From contig CAZCUR010000060.1 in NCBI GenBank assembly GCA_964501815.1, forward strand, positions 1-15,188: a DNA stretch of 15,188 nt, in the 5' to 3' direction. This stretch comes from Geothermobacter sp964501815. Its GTDB lineage: Bacteria; Desulfobacterota; Desulfuromonadia; Desulfuromonadales; Geothermobacteraceae. The translations under genes and the position numbers were made by a program. Positions 1 through 7,807 of the stretch are shown piece after piece (the stretch's first letter is position 1; each line of letters begins with the position of its first letter). A model generated the notes under the pieces. The model had not been told where the DNA came from. It searched no databases and worked only from the letters and a program-made list of their open reading frames with translations.

Positions 1-60
1 GCTACGTCGCCCAGGCGAAGCGCCCGGCAACGCCGAGTGGGAGCAAAAGTCCGTGTTCCT
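1..60. repeat. Interspersed repeat, copy 1 (cut by the window edge)
   Basis: These 60 bases match 238-297 at 57 of 60 positions, with differences at repeat positions 11, 14 and 57. The copy begins at the window edge, in the middle of the hairpin that is complete in copy 2, so its left half lies outside the window. The two copies start 237 bp apart. The bases between them (61-237) contain no convincing gene; a short plus-strand reading frame there runs through both copies and reads like repeat translation. Confidence 0.85.
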
Positions 61-203
61 CCCGAACCCGTCATGAAAGCTTCAGCTGCAACGGCCTCAG
101 ACCGCACCGGGACTGTTGGTGCCCCGACCGGGTCCCTGGGGGCAATTGTGGTACGCGGGGATAACTTCAGAGTGTTGGGACGCGGAATTTTGTTTCCAAT
201 CAA

Positions 204-271
204 GGCGCCGGGCAATGAGCGCGGAGTCGTAGCGGAAGCTACGTCGCACAAGCGAAGCGCCCGGCAACGCC
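204..271. other. Long imperfect hairpin spanning the repeat
   Basis: The inner stem CGTAGC (228-233) pairs with GCTACG (238-243) around a GGAA loop. The outer arms GGCG+CCGGGC (204-213) pair with GCCCGG (259-264) and CGCC (268-271), with CAA bulged out. The structure lies just downstream of the receiver-TPR gene on the minus strand and could protect or end that transcript. It has no U-tract on either side, so it is not a classical Rho-independent terminator. Confidence 0.6.
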
Positions 272-297
272 GAGTGGGAGCAAAAGTCCGTGTCCCT
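238..297. repeat. Interspersed repeat, copy 2
   Basis: This is the second copy of the 60-base repeat at 1-60 (57/60 identical). Its right end overlaps the stop codon of the receiver-TPR gene (TAG on the minus strand, 296-298), so the repeat sits flush against the 3' end of that gene. Some similarity continues a few bases beyond both copies (a shared CCGAAC). A short, structured, repeated intergenic sequence of this kind suggests a REP/MITE-like family. The family itself cannot be named from one window. Confidence 0.85.
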
Positions 298-2248
298 AGC
301 CGAACATGCGCTTGAACAGTCCCTTTTTCTCCTGCTCCCGGCGTTCCTGCAACTGGCGCAGCCCTTTGCGCGCCAGCAGCTGGCGCGGGTCGAGCTTGAG
401 CGCTTTGGTGAACTCCGCCTCGGCGAGGACCTCCTGCCCCGCGTCCAGGTGCATCCAGCCCTTGTAGGCAAAGGCCTCGCCGCTTTTTTCCAGGGTAAGC
501 GCCCGGGCCAGCATCCTGCGGGCCTTGTCCTGCATCGCCTGACTCTGGCGGTGTTTCGGATTGCGGTACACGGCCCAGGCCAGGTTGGCCAGATAGGCGC
601 CGTTGTTCGGGTCGATGTTGCAGGCGTCCTGCAGGGCCTTCTCCGCTTCGGCCCATTCCTCCATCTCCAGAAAGGTTTTGCCTGACTGGAACTGTACCCG
701 GGCCTGGAACTGCTCATCCCCCTCTTCACCGAGGCCGATGCGGTCGGAACCGAGCATCTGGTCGTAGTTTTCCTTTTTCACCACGTCCGACAGGGTGTTG
801 TAGGCGGTGCTGACCTGAGCCAGAATCTCTTCGGCCTGTTCCGCTGCTTCACCGGTGAGATGCATCAGGGTTTCAGGACCGAGTTTGCGGGTCAGCTCAA
901 AATAGCGGCTTTTGAGCTGGTCAAAGGCAAACTGTCCGGTCTGGAAGCCGAAAATCTCGTAGTAGTTCTTCCCCTGGATGGACTGGTGCAGCTTGCGGAT
1001 CTCTTCGTCCAGTCCTGCGGTCGTGGCTGTTGCGGCAGGTTCTTCCTTTTCGGGTGCGGCATCCGGCAGGTCGATTTCTCCGGCGTCATCCATCAGGTCG
1101 CTGAAGGTTTCACCGGATGGCGTGCTTTCTTCTTCAGGTTCTGCTTCCAGCTGATTGAACAGCCGGCGCAGGGGACGGTCCTGGGCGGTGGCCGAATTCG
1201 CCGGCTCCGGCTGCAGCCGTATCATGTCCAAATCGACCAGGGTTTTCAGCAGTGCTCTGCCGATGTCGAGCCCCTGCAGGCAGTCGCGCAAAGGCGACTG
1301 TCCGGTCAGGCGCGGCAGCAGCCGGCATTCATCACTGTCAAGGTGCAGAAAGTTGATGTAGCGGAAGAATGTGTCGGTCAGGACAGGGTAATGATCGAGC
1401 CGGTGAGCAAAGGGATCGCGGGTGTCGGGATGGTGGTGATAGCCCTGGTAAAGAACCTGGGGAAGATTGACCGCGACGACCTGGGGCGCCTCCTGCATGG
1501 CAAAGGGTTCGGTTTTCAGCTGCCAGCCCGGCTGCCCCATGCCGGCGACCAGCTCGGCGGTTAGCCAGGCGAGTTTTTTCTCCAGCAGTTCGGGGTAGCT
1601 CATGCAGCCGAGTTCCACCAGAGCCGTGTGACAGCCCTGGCGGCGGTGGCGATACCAGGCGTATTCCTCGGCGCTGATGTCGCCACGCTGCTGCAGCCAG
1701 GACCCGAAGTCGGTATGGACAAAGCCGGGCGCGAGTCCGACCGGGCGGCCACGCAGCAGGGTGAGGCCGTGTTTCCGGTCACTGTTGTACAGCTGGACCC
1801 GGCCGTTGAATCGCTGGAGAAACAGGTCGGCAAGGATGGTGCCCAGAGGGATGGTCCGGGAGCCGGTGTTTGGCAGGGCCTTTTGAAGGGCGGCGAGCAG
1901 GTCTGTGGCCTTGTAGGGTTTCTCCAGATAGAACCGTACGCCGAGCCGTTCGGCCGCCTGCCGGTACTTTTCTCCCCGGTAGACACCGGTGCTGATGATG
2001 ACAGGGATGTGCCGGGTTTTGTCGCTTTGGCGCAACTTTTTCAGGATTTCAATGCCGTGCAGGCGTGGCAGGCGCAGGTCGAGGATCAAAAGGTCGGGTG
2101 GGTCGGCCGCGATGAGCCCCATGGTTTGGACTCCGTCTCCGGCATGCGCCACGGTGTACCCTCGGCGCTGCAGCAAGGTACGGATGGACGCCGCCAGTGC
2201 CTGGTTGTCCTCGGCCAGCAGTATGCGTCGCTCCGGGCTGTCAGCCAT
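296..2248 (-). CDS. Receiver-DUF4388-J-like-TPR signalling protein
   Basis: The protein has 650 residues. Residues 8-124 form a CheY-like receiver domain with the acidic pair E13/D14, the phosphoacceptor D57 (LILDLRLP), T87 and K110-P111. Residues about 130-260 resemble DUF4388 (PatA N-terminal type). A linker rich in Glu, Pro and Ala follows. Residues 427-500 look like a DnaJ J-domain (NYYEIFGF, ending NYDQMLG) but carry LGP (466-468) where HPD normally stands. Residues about 514-630 carry TPR-like helices. A strong ribosome site (GGGAGG, 6-7 bases before ATG) fixes the start. The protein is probably cytoplasmic, with output through protein contacts; no DNA-binding or enzymatic output domain is visible. 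It follows mltG by 63 bp, perhaps in the same transcript. The domain order is seen directly; its pathway is unknown. Confidence 0.85.
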   Translation of the reverse strand: MADSPERRILLAEDNQALAASIRTLLQRRGYTVAHAGDGVQTMGLIAADPPDLLILDLRLPRLHGIEILKKLRQSDKTRHIPVIISTGVYRGEKYRQAAERLGVRFYLEKPYKATDLLAALQKALPNTGSRTIPLGTILADLFLQRFNGRVQLYNSDRKHGLTLLRGRPVGLAPGFVHTDFGSWLQQRGDISAEEYAWYRHRRQGCHTALVELGCMSYPELLEKKLAWLTAELVAGMGQPGWQLKTEPFAMQEAPQVVAVNLPQVLYQGYHHHPDTRDPFAHRLDHYPVLTDTFFRYINFLHLDSDECRLLPRLTGQSPLRDCLQGLDIGRALLKTLVDLDMIRLQPEPANSATAQDRPLRRLFNQLEAEPEEESTPSGETFSDLMDDAGEIDLPDAAPEKEEPAATATTAGLDEEIRKLHQSIQGKNYYEIFGFQTGQFAFDQLKSRYFELTRKLGPETLMHLTGEAAEQAEEILAQVSTAYNTLSDVVKKENYDQMLGSDRIGLGEEGDEQFQARVQFQSGKTFLEMEEWAEAEKALQDACNIDPNNGAYLANLAWAVYRNPKHRQSQAMQDKARRMLARALTLEKSGEAFAYKGWMHLDAGQEVLAEAEFTKALKLDPRQLLARKGLRQLQERREQEKKGLFKRMFG

Positions 2249-2311
2249 AGCGTCCCTCCCTGCGAATTGGATTGTGGCGGCGGAGCGGAATCTTCTCCCT
2301 CCGTGCCGACC

Positions 2312-3340
2312 TCATTTGCGCAGCTGATAGCGGCGCACATTGCGGTTGTGCTCACTCAAGGTGCGCGAAAAAACATGACTGCCATCGCCCCTGGCGACGA
2401 AGTAAAGTGCGTTCGTCCTGGCCGGAAAGGCGGCGGCTTTGATGGCGTCCAGACCCGGATTGCAAATCGGCCCGGGCGGCAGGCCCCGGTGCACATAAGT
2501 GTTCCAGGGGGTGGGGGTCTGCAGGTGCTTCCGGGTCAGGTTGCCATCGAAATTCTCGATGCCGTAAATCACTGTCGGGTCGGCCTGCAGGGGCATTTTC
2601 CGGCGCAGGCGGTTGTGGTAGACAGCGGCGATGAACGGCATTTCTTCCGTCAGTCCTGCTTCTTTCTGCACAATCGATGCCAGCGTTACCAGTTCCAGCC
2701 GGTTCAGTCCAAGTTTTTGGGCCGTCTGGAACAGGTCGGCCGGGACCCGGCGTTCGAACATGCGCAACATGCTCTGCACCAGCTGCCGGGCGGTTGTGGA
2801 ACGTTCGATGGTGTAGGTTTCGGGAAAGAGAAATCCTTCCAGACTCGGTGCGCCGGGAGCGTAGCGTGCGATCAGCTCCGGATCTCGCGCCGCTTTGAGG
2901 AAATCCTCGCGCCGGCCGAATCCGCTCTGCTCAAAGCGCTCGGCGATTTGTGTCAGGGTGAAGCCTTCGGGGATGGTCAGGTGGTAGCGACGCACATCGC
3001 CTTTCACCAGACGGTCGAGAACCGTTGTGGGGCGGGCCGGATGGTCAAACTGATATTCGCCGGCCTTGACCGCGCCCCCAACGCCACGCCAGCGGGCCAG
3101 CCAGCGGAAGGCTTCGGCGTCGGCGATGACTCCGGTCTGCTCCAGCCGTTTTGCAATGGCGGCAAGAGGTTCGCCCCGGTGAATGGTGAAAACGACCGGG
3201 GCCGGAGGCCCGGCCGGAGTTGTGAGAAAGATCCAGACCTGTGCGCCGAGCCAAAGGAGCAGGGCCAGCAGCAGGGTCAGGCCGAGGACACACAGGCGCC
3301 TTGTAGAATGAAGGCTATGTCGGCGGGTTGTTGGGCTCAA
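2312..3340 (-). CDS. mltG: Endolytic murein transglycosylase MltG (YceG-like)
   Basis: This 342-residue inner-membrane enzyme cleaves nascent peptidoglycan glycan strands and is thought to set strand length. A single membrane segment covers residues 16-38 after an Arg-rich N terminus. A LysM-like region follows (about 48-115), and then the YceG catalytic domain. The catalytic Glu is E227 in ASIVQKEAG, matching E218 of E. coli MltG, and the family signatures LEGFLFPETY, YHNRL and LQADPTVIYG are present. The start is a TTG at 3340: an in-frame TAG lies just upstream and no ATG or GTG occurs before the membrane segment. No good ribosome site precedes it, and a strong promoter ends only 9 bases upstream, so the mRNA may be nearly leaderless. 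plsY lies upstream on the same strand and the receiver-TPR gene downstream. Confidence 0.93.
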   Translation of the reverse strand: MSPTTRRHSLHSTRRLCVLGLTLLLALLLWLGAQVWIFLTTPAGPPAPVVFTIHRGEPLAAIAKRLEQTGVIADAEAFRWLARWRGVGGAVKAGEYQFDHPARPTTVLDRLVKGDVRRYHLTIPEGFTLTQIAERFEQSGFGRREDFLKAARDPELIARYAPGAPSLEGFLFPETYTIERSTTARQLVQSMLRMFERRVPADLFQTAQKLGLNRLELVTLASIVQKEAGLTEEMPFIAAVYHNRLRRKMPLQADPTVIYGIENFDGNLTRKHLQTPTPWNTYVHRGLPPGPICNPGLDAIKAAAFPARTNALYFVARGDGSHVFSRTLSEHNRNVRRYQLRK

Positions 3341-3349
3341 AACAGCCCG

Positions 3350-3378
3350 ATTCTAGACAACAGGCGCGCCCGGGTCAA
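3350..3378 (-). promoter_or_regulatory. Sigma-70-type promoter for mltG
   Basis: On the minus strand TTGACC (3373-3378) and TAGAAT (3350-3355) are separated by exactly 17 bases, and each matches consensus at 5 of 6 positions. Transcription would start about 6-8 bases after the -10 box, that is, within about 1-3 bases of the TTG start codon of mltG. The match is seen directly; activity is inferred. Confidence 0.6.
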
Positions 3379-3403
3379 TCGTGAGAATGGCCTAAGGCGC
3401 CCA

Positions 3404-3994
3404 TCAGGTGCGAAAGCGATTTTCCGTGCCCTTGATGAGCCGGTCGATGTTGGCGCGGTGGCGCCAGATGACCAGGGCGGCGATGAAAAGGGTTACGCTG
3501 AAGGTGGCGCTGCTGTCTTCGAACAGCAGAACCAGCACCGGCGCGGCCGCCGCGGCACTGATCGAGCCCAGCGAGACGTAGCGGGTGGTTCCGACCAGAG
3601 CGACGAACAGAACCAGGGCGCAAAGAACCGTGAGGGGGGAGAGGACCAGCAGGATGCCTAGAGCGGTGGCGACGCCTTTGCCGCCCTTGAAGCCGAGATA
3701 GACCGGATAGCAATGTCCGAGGAAGGCGGCTCCGGCGACCAGGGCCACGGTTGTCGGAGCATACCCTGCTGCCTGTGTCACCAGTACGGGAATCAGGCCT
3801 TTCAGGGCGTCCCCGAGCAAGGTCAGAAGGCCCAGTTTGCGTCCGGCGGTGCGATAGACATTGGTGGCGCCGATGTTGCCGCTGCCGACCTTGCGAATAT
3901 CTTCGATGCCGGCCATGCGGGCGAGAATCACCCCGGTCGGTATGGCACCGATCAGGTAGGCGGCGACGATGAAGAGGATGGTCAGCAGGTTCAT
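3404..3994 (-). CDS. plsY: Glycerol-3-phosphate acyltransferase PlsY
   Basis: PlsY is a polytopic membrane enzyme that transfers an acyl group from acyl-phosphate to glycerol-3-phosphate, the first step of phospholipid synthesis. The three family motifs are clear: GSGNIGATNVYRTAG near residue 40, GHCYPVYLGFKGGKGVAT near residue 100, and the later TRYVSLGS. Several hydrophobic segments fill the rest, and the length (196 residues) is normal. I chose ATG 3994 because GGA lies 9 bases upstream; the in-frame ATG at 4003 would add three residues (MPV) but has no spaced ribosome site. The tRNA-Pro terminator ends only a few bases upstream, so the gene depends either on read-through or on a promoter that I could not recognise. 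mltG follows after 63 bases. Confidence 0.95.
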   Translation of the reverse strand: MNLLTILFIVAAYLIGAIPTGVILARMAGIEDIRKVGSGNIGATNVYRTAGRKLGLLTLLGDALKGLIPVLVTQAAGYAPTTVALVAGAAFLGHCYPVYLGFKGGKGVATALGILLVLSPLTVLCALVLFVALVGTTRYVSLGSISAAAAAPVLVLLFEDSSATFSVTLFIAALVIWRHRANIDRLIKGTENRFRT

Positions 3995-4011
3995 GACAGG
4001 CATTCCAAAGC

Positions 4012-4033
4012 AAAAAAGCGGCCCCAGGGCCGC
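4012..4033 (-). terminator. Rho-independent terminator after tRNA-Pro
   Basis: The arms GCGGCC (4018-4023) and GGCCGC (4028-4033) enclose a CCAG loop. On the minus strand the stem is followed by six T (4012-4017). It lies 18 bases downstream of the tRNA-Pro 3' end and just before the plsY start codon. Confidence 0.85.
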
Positions 4034-4051
4034 CTTTTGTGGCAGAGAAAA

Positions 4052-4128
<77 letters not shown>

Positions 4129-4173
4129 ACATTTCTCTCAAAGTCTGCCGCACCCGGCGGCGCGGCAGAAGGC

Positions 4174-4202
4174 TTTATAACCCTTTCGCAGGCCTTTGTC
4201 AA
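4174..4202 (-). promoter_or_regulatory. Strong sigma-70 promoter of tRNA-Pro
   Basis: TTGACA (4197-4202, 6/6) and TATAAA (4174-4179, 5/6) are separated by exactly 17 bases on the minus strand. The leader between this promoter and the tRNA contains an 8-bp stem, TCTGCCGC (4144-4151) with GCGGCAGA (4162-4169). The promoter lies just past the stop codon of the small lipoprotein gene, so the tRNA can also be reached by read-through from ileS-lspA. Confidence 0.85.
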
Positions 4203-4214
4203 CGACCAACAGGC

Positions 4215-4331
4215 CTACTGCCTGCCCGGGTCACTCTTGTGCTCGATCCATTGGCCGAAGTTCTGAAGATCACGGCCGAAACCGCTCATGCAGTTGCAGC
4301 CGCAAAGCAGCAGAAGCGCCAGCGCAAGCAT
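4215..4331 (-). CDS. Entericidin-like small lipoprotein
   Basis: From ATG 4331 this encodes 38 residues: a hydrophobic lead MLALALLLLCGC, then a short polar tail. The lipobox is L-C-G-C12 followed by Asn. The tail C12-N-x3-G-F-G-R-D-L-x3-G-x2-I aligns position by position with the entericidin A/B pattern (E. coli EcnB: CN-x3-GVGEDI-x3-G-x2-I). The upstream in-frame codons read KKLIGL, which would give the usual positive N terminus, so initiation at CTG 4341-4343 or by re-initiation after the lspA stop (4349-4351) is possible; no ATG, GTG or TTG lies there. It is cotranscribed with lspA, whose product would cleave its signal peptide. An outer-membrane or periplasmic location is inferred. Whether it is toxic like EcnB or a stress lipoprotein is unknown, and no partner gene is adjacent. 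Confidence 0.62.
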   Translation of the reverse strand: MLALALLLLCGCNCMSGFGRDLQNFGQWIEHKSDPGRQ

Positions 4332-4348
4332 CAGTCCGATCAGTTTTT

Positions 4349-4840
4349 TTAGGACCTTTCCTCCCTGGATTGACGATCGTGTCGCCACATGTCGAGCAGC
4401 AGCAGTCCGACCCCGACGGTTATGGCCGAATCGGCGACGTTGAAGGCGGGCCAGTGGTACTGACGCCAGTAGACATCGAGGAAATCGATCACCTCGCCAA
4501 AACGTATCCGGTCTATCAGGTTGCCCAGGGCGCCGGCAAAAATCAGTGCCAGTGACAGGGCCGCCAATTTGCGTTCATCCTCGAGCCGGTGCAGGTAGCC
4601 GAGGATGAAGGCGCAGGCAACCAGAGTGACGGCAATGAAAAAAGGCCGGCGCCAGTCGCTGTCGGCCAGAAGGCCGAATGCGGCGCCCTTGTTGCGCACG
4701 TAGGTCAGGTTGAACAGGCCGTCAAGAATCGGCACCGACTCATAGAGCCGGAAGGACTGCAGCACCAGATGCTTGGTCCACTGGTCGAGGGCCCCAACAA
4801 CCAGGGTGACGGCCAGAAGTACGCCGTAGCGGAAAGGCAT
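4349..4840 (-). CDS. lspA: Lipoprotein signal peptidase (signal peptidase II)
   Basis: This 163-residue inner-membrane aspartyl protease cleaves prolipoprotein signal peptides after diacylglyceryl modification. It shows the family hallmarks: an N-terminal membrane helix containing DQWTK (19-23), LTYVRNKGAAFG (45-56), GALGNLIDR (103-111), and the catalytic aspartates D119 (VIDFLD) and D137 (FNVADSA). Four hydrophobic segments fit the usual topology. I chose ATG 4840; a longer reading frame runs back into the ileS 3' end, but its extra 34 residues are polar and unlike LspA. The gap to the ileS stop is 8 bases, so translation is probably coupled. The small lipoprotein gene follows directly. Confidence 0.96.
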   Translation of the reverse strand: MPFRYGVLLAVTLVVGALDQWTKHLVLQSFRLYESVPILDGLFNLTYVRNKGAAFGLLADSDWRRPFFIAVTLVACAFILGYLHRLEDERKLAALSLALIFAGALGNLIDRIRFGEVIDFLDVYWRQYHWPAFNVADSAITVGVGLLLLDMWRHDRQSREERS

Positions 4841-4848
4841 GGTCCGGT

Positions 4849-7632
4849 TCAGGCGCTCAGGGCATCGCTGCAGCGCGGGCAGAGTTCCGGGTGGCTGCTG
4901 TCCTGACCGATGTCGGTGCTGTAGTTCCAGCAGCGCGGACATTTGTCCCCCTCGGCCCGGGTCACTTCGATGCGCAGCCCTTCGATTTCTTCACTGACGG
5001 TTCCGCCTTCGAGGCTGTCGACCAGTTCGACCTGGGAGACGATCAGCAGGGTCGGCCATTCCTGTTCGTATCGGGTTGCCAGGTCCCGCCAGGGGCCTTC
5101 AGGGGCAAGCAGTCGGACCCGGGCGTCGAGGGAGTGACCGATCACCTTGGCGTTGCGGGCTTCTTCCAGGGCCTTGGAAACGGCCGAGCGCAGTTTGAGA
5201 ATCTGTTCGTAACGTTTTTCCAGTTCCGGGTCACGCAAGTCGGCAAGCTCGTCGGGGAAAAGAGCGAGGTGGACGCTCTCCTCCTTGTCGCCGGGCATGT
5301 GCTGCCAGATTTCTTCGGCGGTGAAAGACAAAACCGGTGCAATCAGCCGGGTGATGACATCGAGGATACGCCACATGGCCGTCTGGGCGCTGCGACGTTC
5401 CAGGGAGTTTTTCGGCGCCGTGTAGAGCCGGTCCTTGAGCACATCCAGGTAAAAGGCGCTCATGTCCACGCTACAGAAGTTGTGCACGGCATGATAGAGG
5501 ATGTGGAACTGGTAGTCGTTGTACGCCTTGCGCACCCGCTGTTCCAGATCGGCCAGGCGCGACAGCGCCCAGCGGTCGATCTCCAGCATCTTTTCGACGG
5601 AAATGGCGTGATCGGCCGGTTCGAAGCCGTGCAGGTTGCCGAGCATGTAGCGGGCGGTGTTGCGGATGCGGCGGTAGGCTTCGGCAACCTGCTTGAGGAT
5701 ATCGTCGCCCACGCGGGTATCGTTGCGGTAGTCCTGGGTGGCGACCCAGAGGCGCAGGATTTCAGCACCGTATTTGTCGATGACCTCCAGCGGGGAAACG
5801 ACATTGCCGAGCGATTTGGACATCGGCCGCCCCTTGGGGTCGAGCACGAAGCCGTGGGTCAGCACCGCCCTGTAGGGGGCGACATCCCGGGTGCCGACGG
5901 CGGCGAGCAGGGAGCTGTGAAACCAGCCGCGATGCTGGTCGCTTCCCTCCAGATAGAGATCGGCAGGATAGTTCAGGCGAGGATTCGGTTCGACCACGGC
6001 GGCCTGGGAGACGCCCGAGTCGAACCAGACATCGAGAATGTCCATCTCCTTGCTGAACCGTTCGCCGCCGCATTCGGGGCAGCGCGTTCCGGCCGGCAGC
6101 AGCTCCTTGGCTTCCTTTTCAAACCAGATGTCGGATCCGCCCTGCTCGAACAGGTCGGCGACATGATGCATGGTCTTGCCGTCGGCGAGGGCGTGGCCGC
6201 AGTCTTCACAATAGAAGACGGTGATGGGGACACCCCAGCTGCGCTGGCGGCTGATGCACCAGTCGGGGCGGTTGGCGATCATGTTGTAGATGCGCTCGCG
6301 CCCCCAGTGGGGGATCCACTGGACATCATTGATGTGCTCCAGGGATTTTTGGCGCAGGTCATTGGCCTCCATGGAGATGAACCACTGTTCGGTGGCGCGG
6401 AAGATGATCGGCTTTTTGCAGCGCCAGCAGTGCGGGTAGCTGTGGGAAACCTCGCTGCTGGCCAGCAGGGCGCCGACCTCGGCCAGCTTGGCGTTGACAG
6501 CCGGATTGGCGTCCTTGAGTTTCATGCCGCCGAAGAATTCGAGGTCTTCGCGGTAGCGGCCGTAGTCGTCGACCGGGTTGTAGACCTCGAGGCCGTATTT
6601 CAACCCGACCAGGTAGTCATCCATGCCGTGCCCGGGGGCAGTGTGGACACAGCCGGTTCCGGCCTCAAGGGTGACATGGTCGCCGAGGATGATGAGGGAG
6701 TTGCGCTCGTAGAAGGGGTGACGGCAGTTGCGGTTTTCGAACTCCTGCGCCCTGAAACGGGCAAGCACGCGTCCGTCTGTGCGACCGACGGCCTGCATGA
6801 CCTGCTGCCAGAGTCCTTCGGCCATCACCAGCAGGTCGTCACCGGTTTCAACCACGACATAGTCAAGGTCGGGGTTGAGGCAGATACCCAGGTTGGCCGG
6901 GATGGTCCACGGCGTGGTGGTCCAGATGACGAAATCGAGAGGCCGGTCGCCGACGACGCTGCGCAGGCTTTCCGGCAGTTCGTCCGCATAGCGGAAGCGG
7001 ACATAGATCGACGGTGACACGTGGTCGTCGTATTCGACCTCGGCTTCGGCCAGGGCGGTGACGCAGGAGGAGCACCAGTGCACCGGCTTTTTGCCCTTGA
7101 ACAGGCCGCCGCGTTCGGCAAAGCGGGCCAGTTCCCGGGCGGTGGCGGCCTCGTAGTCGTCGGTCATGGTCAGGTAGGGATGGTCCCAGTCGCCGAACAC
7201 GCCAAGCCGAATGAACTCGCGCCGCTGGATGTCGATCCACTCCGCGGCATATTTGCGGCACTCCTTGCGAATCTGCGCCTTGGTCATCTCGCGCTTCTTC
7301 TTGCCGAGCTGCTGGTCAACCTTCAGTTCGATGGGCAGCCCATGGCAGTCCCAGCCGGGGATGTAAGGCGCGTAGTAGCCCTGCATGCGCTTGGATTTGA
7401 CGATAATGTCCTTGAGAACCTTGTTCAGGGCGTGACCGATATGGATGTGCCCGTTGGCATAGGGAGGTCCGTCGTGCAGGGTGAAGTTGGGACGTCCCTT
7501 GCCGGCCGCCTCGATCTTTTCTTCCAGCCTGATACGTTGCCAGAAGTCGAGCATTTCAGGTTCGCGCCTGGGCAGGTTGCCCCGCATGGGAAATTCGGTT
7601 TCGGGCAGGTTGAGGGTCTGCTTGTAGTCCAT
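4849..7632 (-). CDS. ileS: Isoleucyl-tRNA synthetase
   Basis: The 927-residue class I synthetase charges tRNA-Ile in the cytoplasm and edits misactivated valine. Visible motifs: HIGH (64-67, in PPYANGHIHIGH), the editing-domain sequence TTTPWTIPAN, a first zinc-binding region, KMSKS-type MSKS (604-607), the anticodon-binding domain, and a C-terminal zinc finger with C898/C901 and C918/C921. The length is normal for the bacterial type with a C-terminal zinc site. I chose ATG 7632 because AAGGAG lies 7 bases upstream and MDYKQTLNLP is a typical IleS start; the open frame extends 17 codons farther without support. It leads the ileS-lspA-lipoprotein unit. I see no T-box leader. Confidence 0.97.
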   Translation of the reverse strand: MDYKQTLNLPETEFPMRGNLPRREPEMLDFWQRIRLEEKIEAAGKGRPNFTLHDGPPYANGHIHIGHALNKVLKDIIVKSKRMQGYYAPYIPGWDCHGLPIELKVDQQLGKKKREMTKAQIRKECRKYAAEWIDIQRREFIRLGVFGDWDHPYLTMTDDYEAATARELARFAERGGLFKGKKPVHWCSSCVTALAEAEVEYDDHVSPSIYVRFRYADELPESLRSVVGDRPLDFVIWTTTPWTIPANLGICLNPDLDYVVVETGDDLLVMAEGLWQQVMQAVGRTDGRVLARFRAQEFENRNCRHPFYERNSLIILGDHVTLEAGTGCVHTAPGHGMDDYLVGLKYGLEVYNPVDDYGRYREDLEFFGGMKLKDANPAVNAKLAEVGALLASSEVSHSYPHCWRCKKPIIFRATEQWFISMEANDLRQKSLEHINDVQWIPHWGRERIYNMIANRPDWCISRQRSWGVPITVFYCEDCGHALADGKTMHHVADLFEQGGSDIWFEKEAKELLPAGTRCPECGGERFSKEMDILDVWFDSGVSQAAVVEPNPRLNYPADLYLEGSDQHRGWFHSSLLAAVGTRDVAPYRAVLTHGFVLDPKGRPMSKSLGNVVSPLEVIDKYGAEILRLWVATQDYRNDTRVGDDILKQVAEAYRRIRNTARYMLGNLHGFEPADHAISVEKMLEIDRWALSRLADLEQRVRKAYNDYQFHILYHAVHNFCSVDMSAFYLDVLKDRLYTAPKNSLERRSAQTAMWRILDVITRLIAPVLSFTAEEIWQHMPGDKEESVHLALFPDELADLRDPELEKRYEQILKLRSAVSKALEEARNAKVIGHSLDARVRLLAPEGPWRDLATRYEQEWPTLLIVSQVELVDSLEGGTVSEEIEGLRIEVTRAEGDKCPRCWNYSTDIGQDSSHPELCPRCSDALSA

Positions 7633-7737
7633 GAACCGCTCCTTGCAGTCCGGGGAGAGACTCGGCTCTGGGCCAGTTTTCAAGGGGTGCTGGAATGTTC
7701 TGGCGTGGCCGTATGCCGGACGGAAATCAAGTGCGTA

Positions 7738-7766
7738 AACTTAGCAAAAACGCACGGGTTCTGCAA
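7738..7766 (-). promoter_or_regulatory. Possible ileS promoter
   Basis: TTGCAG (7761-7766) and TAAGTT (7738-7743) are separated by 17 bases on the minus strand, and TG one base before the -10 box gives an extended -10. The -35 box is moderate and the -10 box weak. The start would leave a leader of about 100 bases before the ileS ATG. Confidence 0.4.
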
Positions 7767-7807
7767 GGAAAAGCCGGTGTTTGAGGGGGGATGAAGGGAC
7801 CACAGCC

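Noticed and set aside
37..315. 92-codon plus-strand frame through both repeat copies
   Set aside because: It repeats GAKVRVP because it translates the 60-base repeat twice; nothing else supports coding.
1628..3661. 677-codon open frame on the plus strand opposite the receiver-TPR and mltG genes
   Set aside because: It is antisense to two clear genes, in a GC-rich genome where opposite-strand frames stay open; its translation is low in recognisable motifs.
4891..7017. 708-codon open frame on the plus strand opposite ileS
   Set aside because: It is a shadow of ileS codon usage, with no domain signature and no ribosome site.
7633..7800. T-box leader upstream of ileS
   Set aside because: No T-box sequence, specifier loop or terminator/antiterminator pair is visible.
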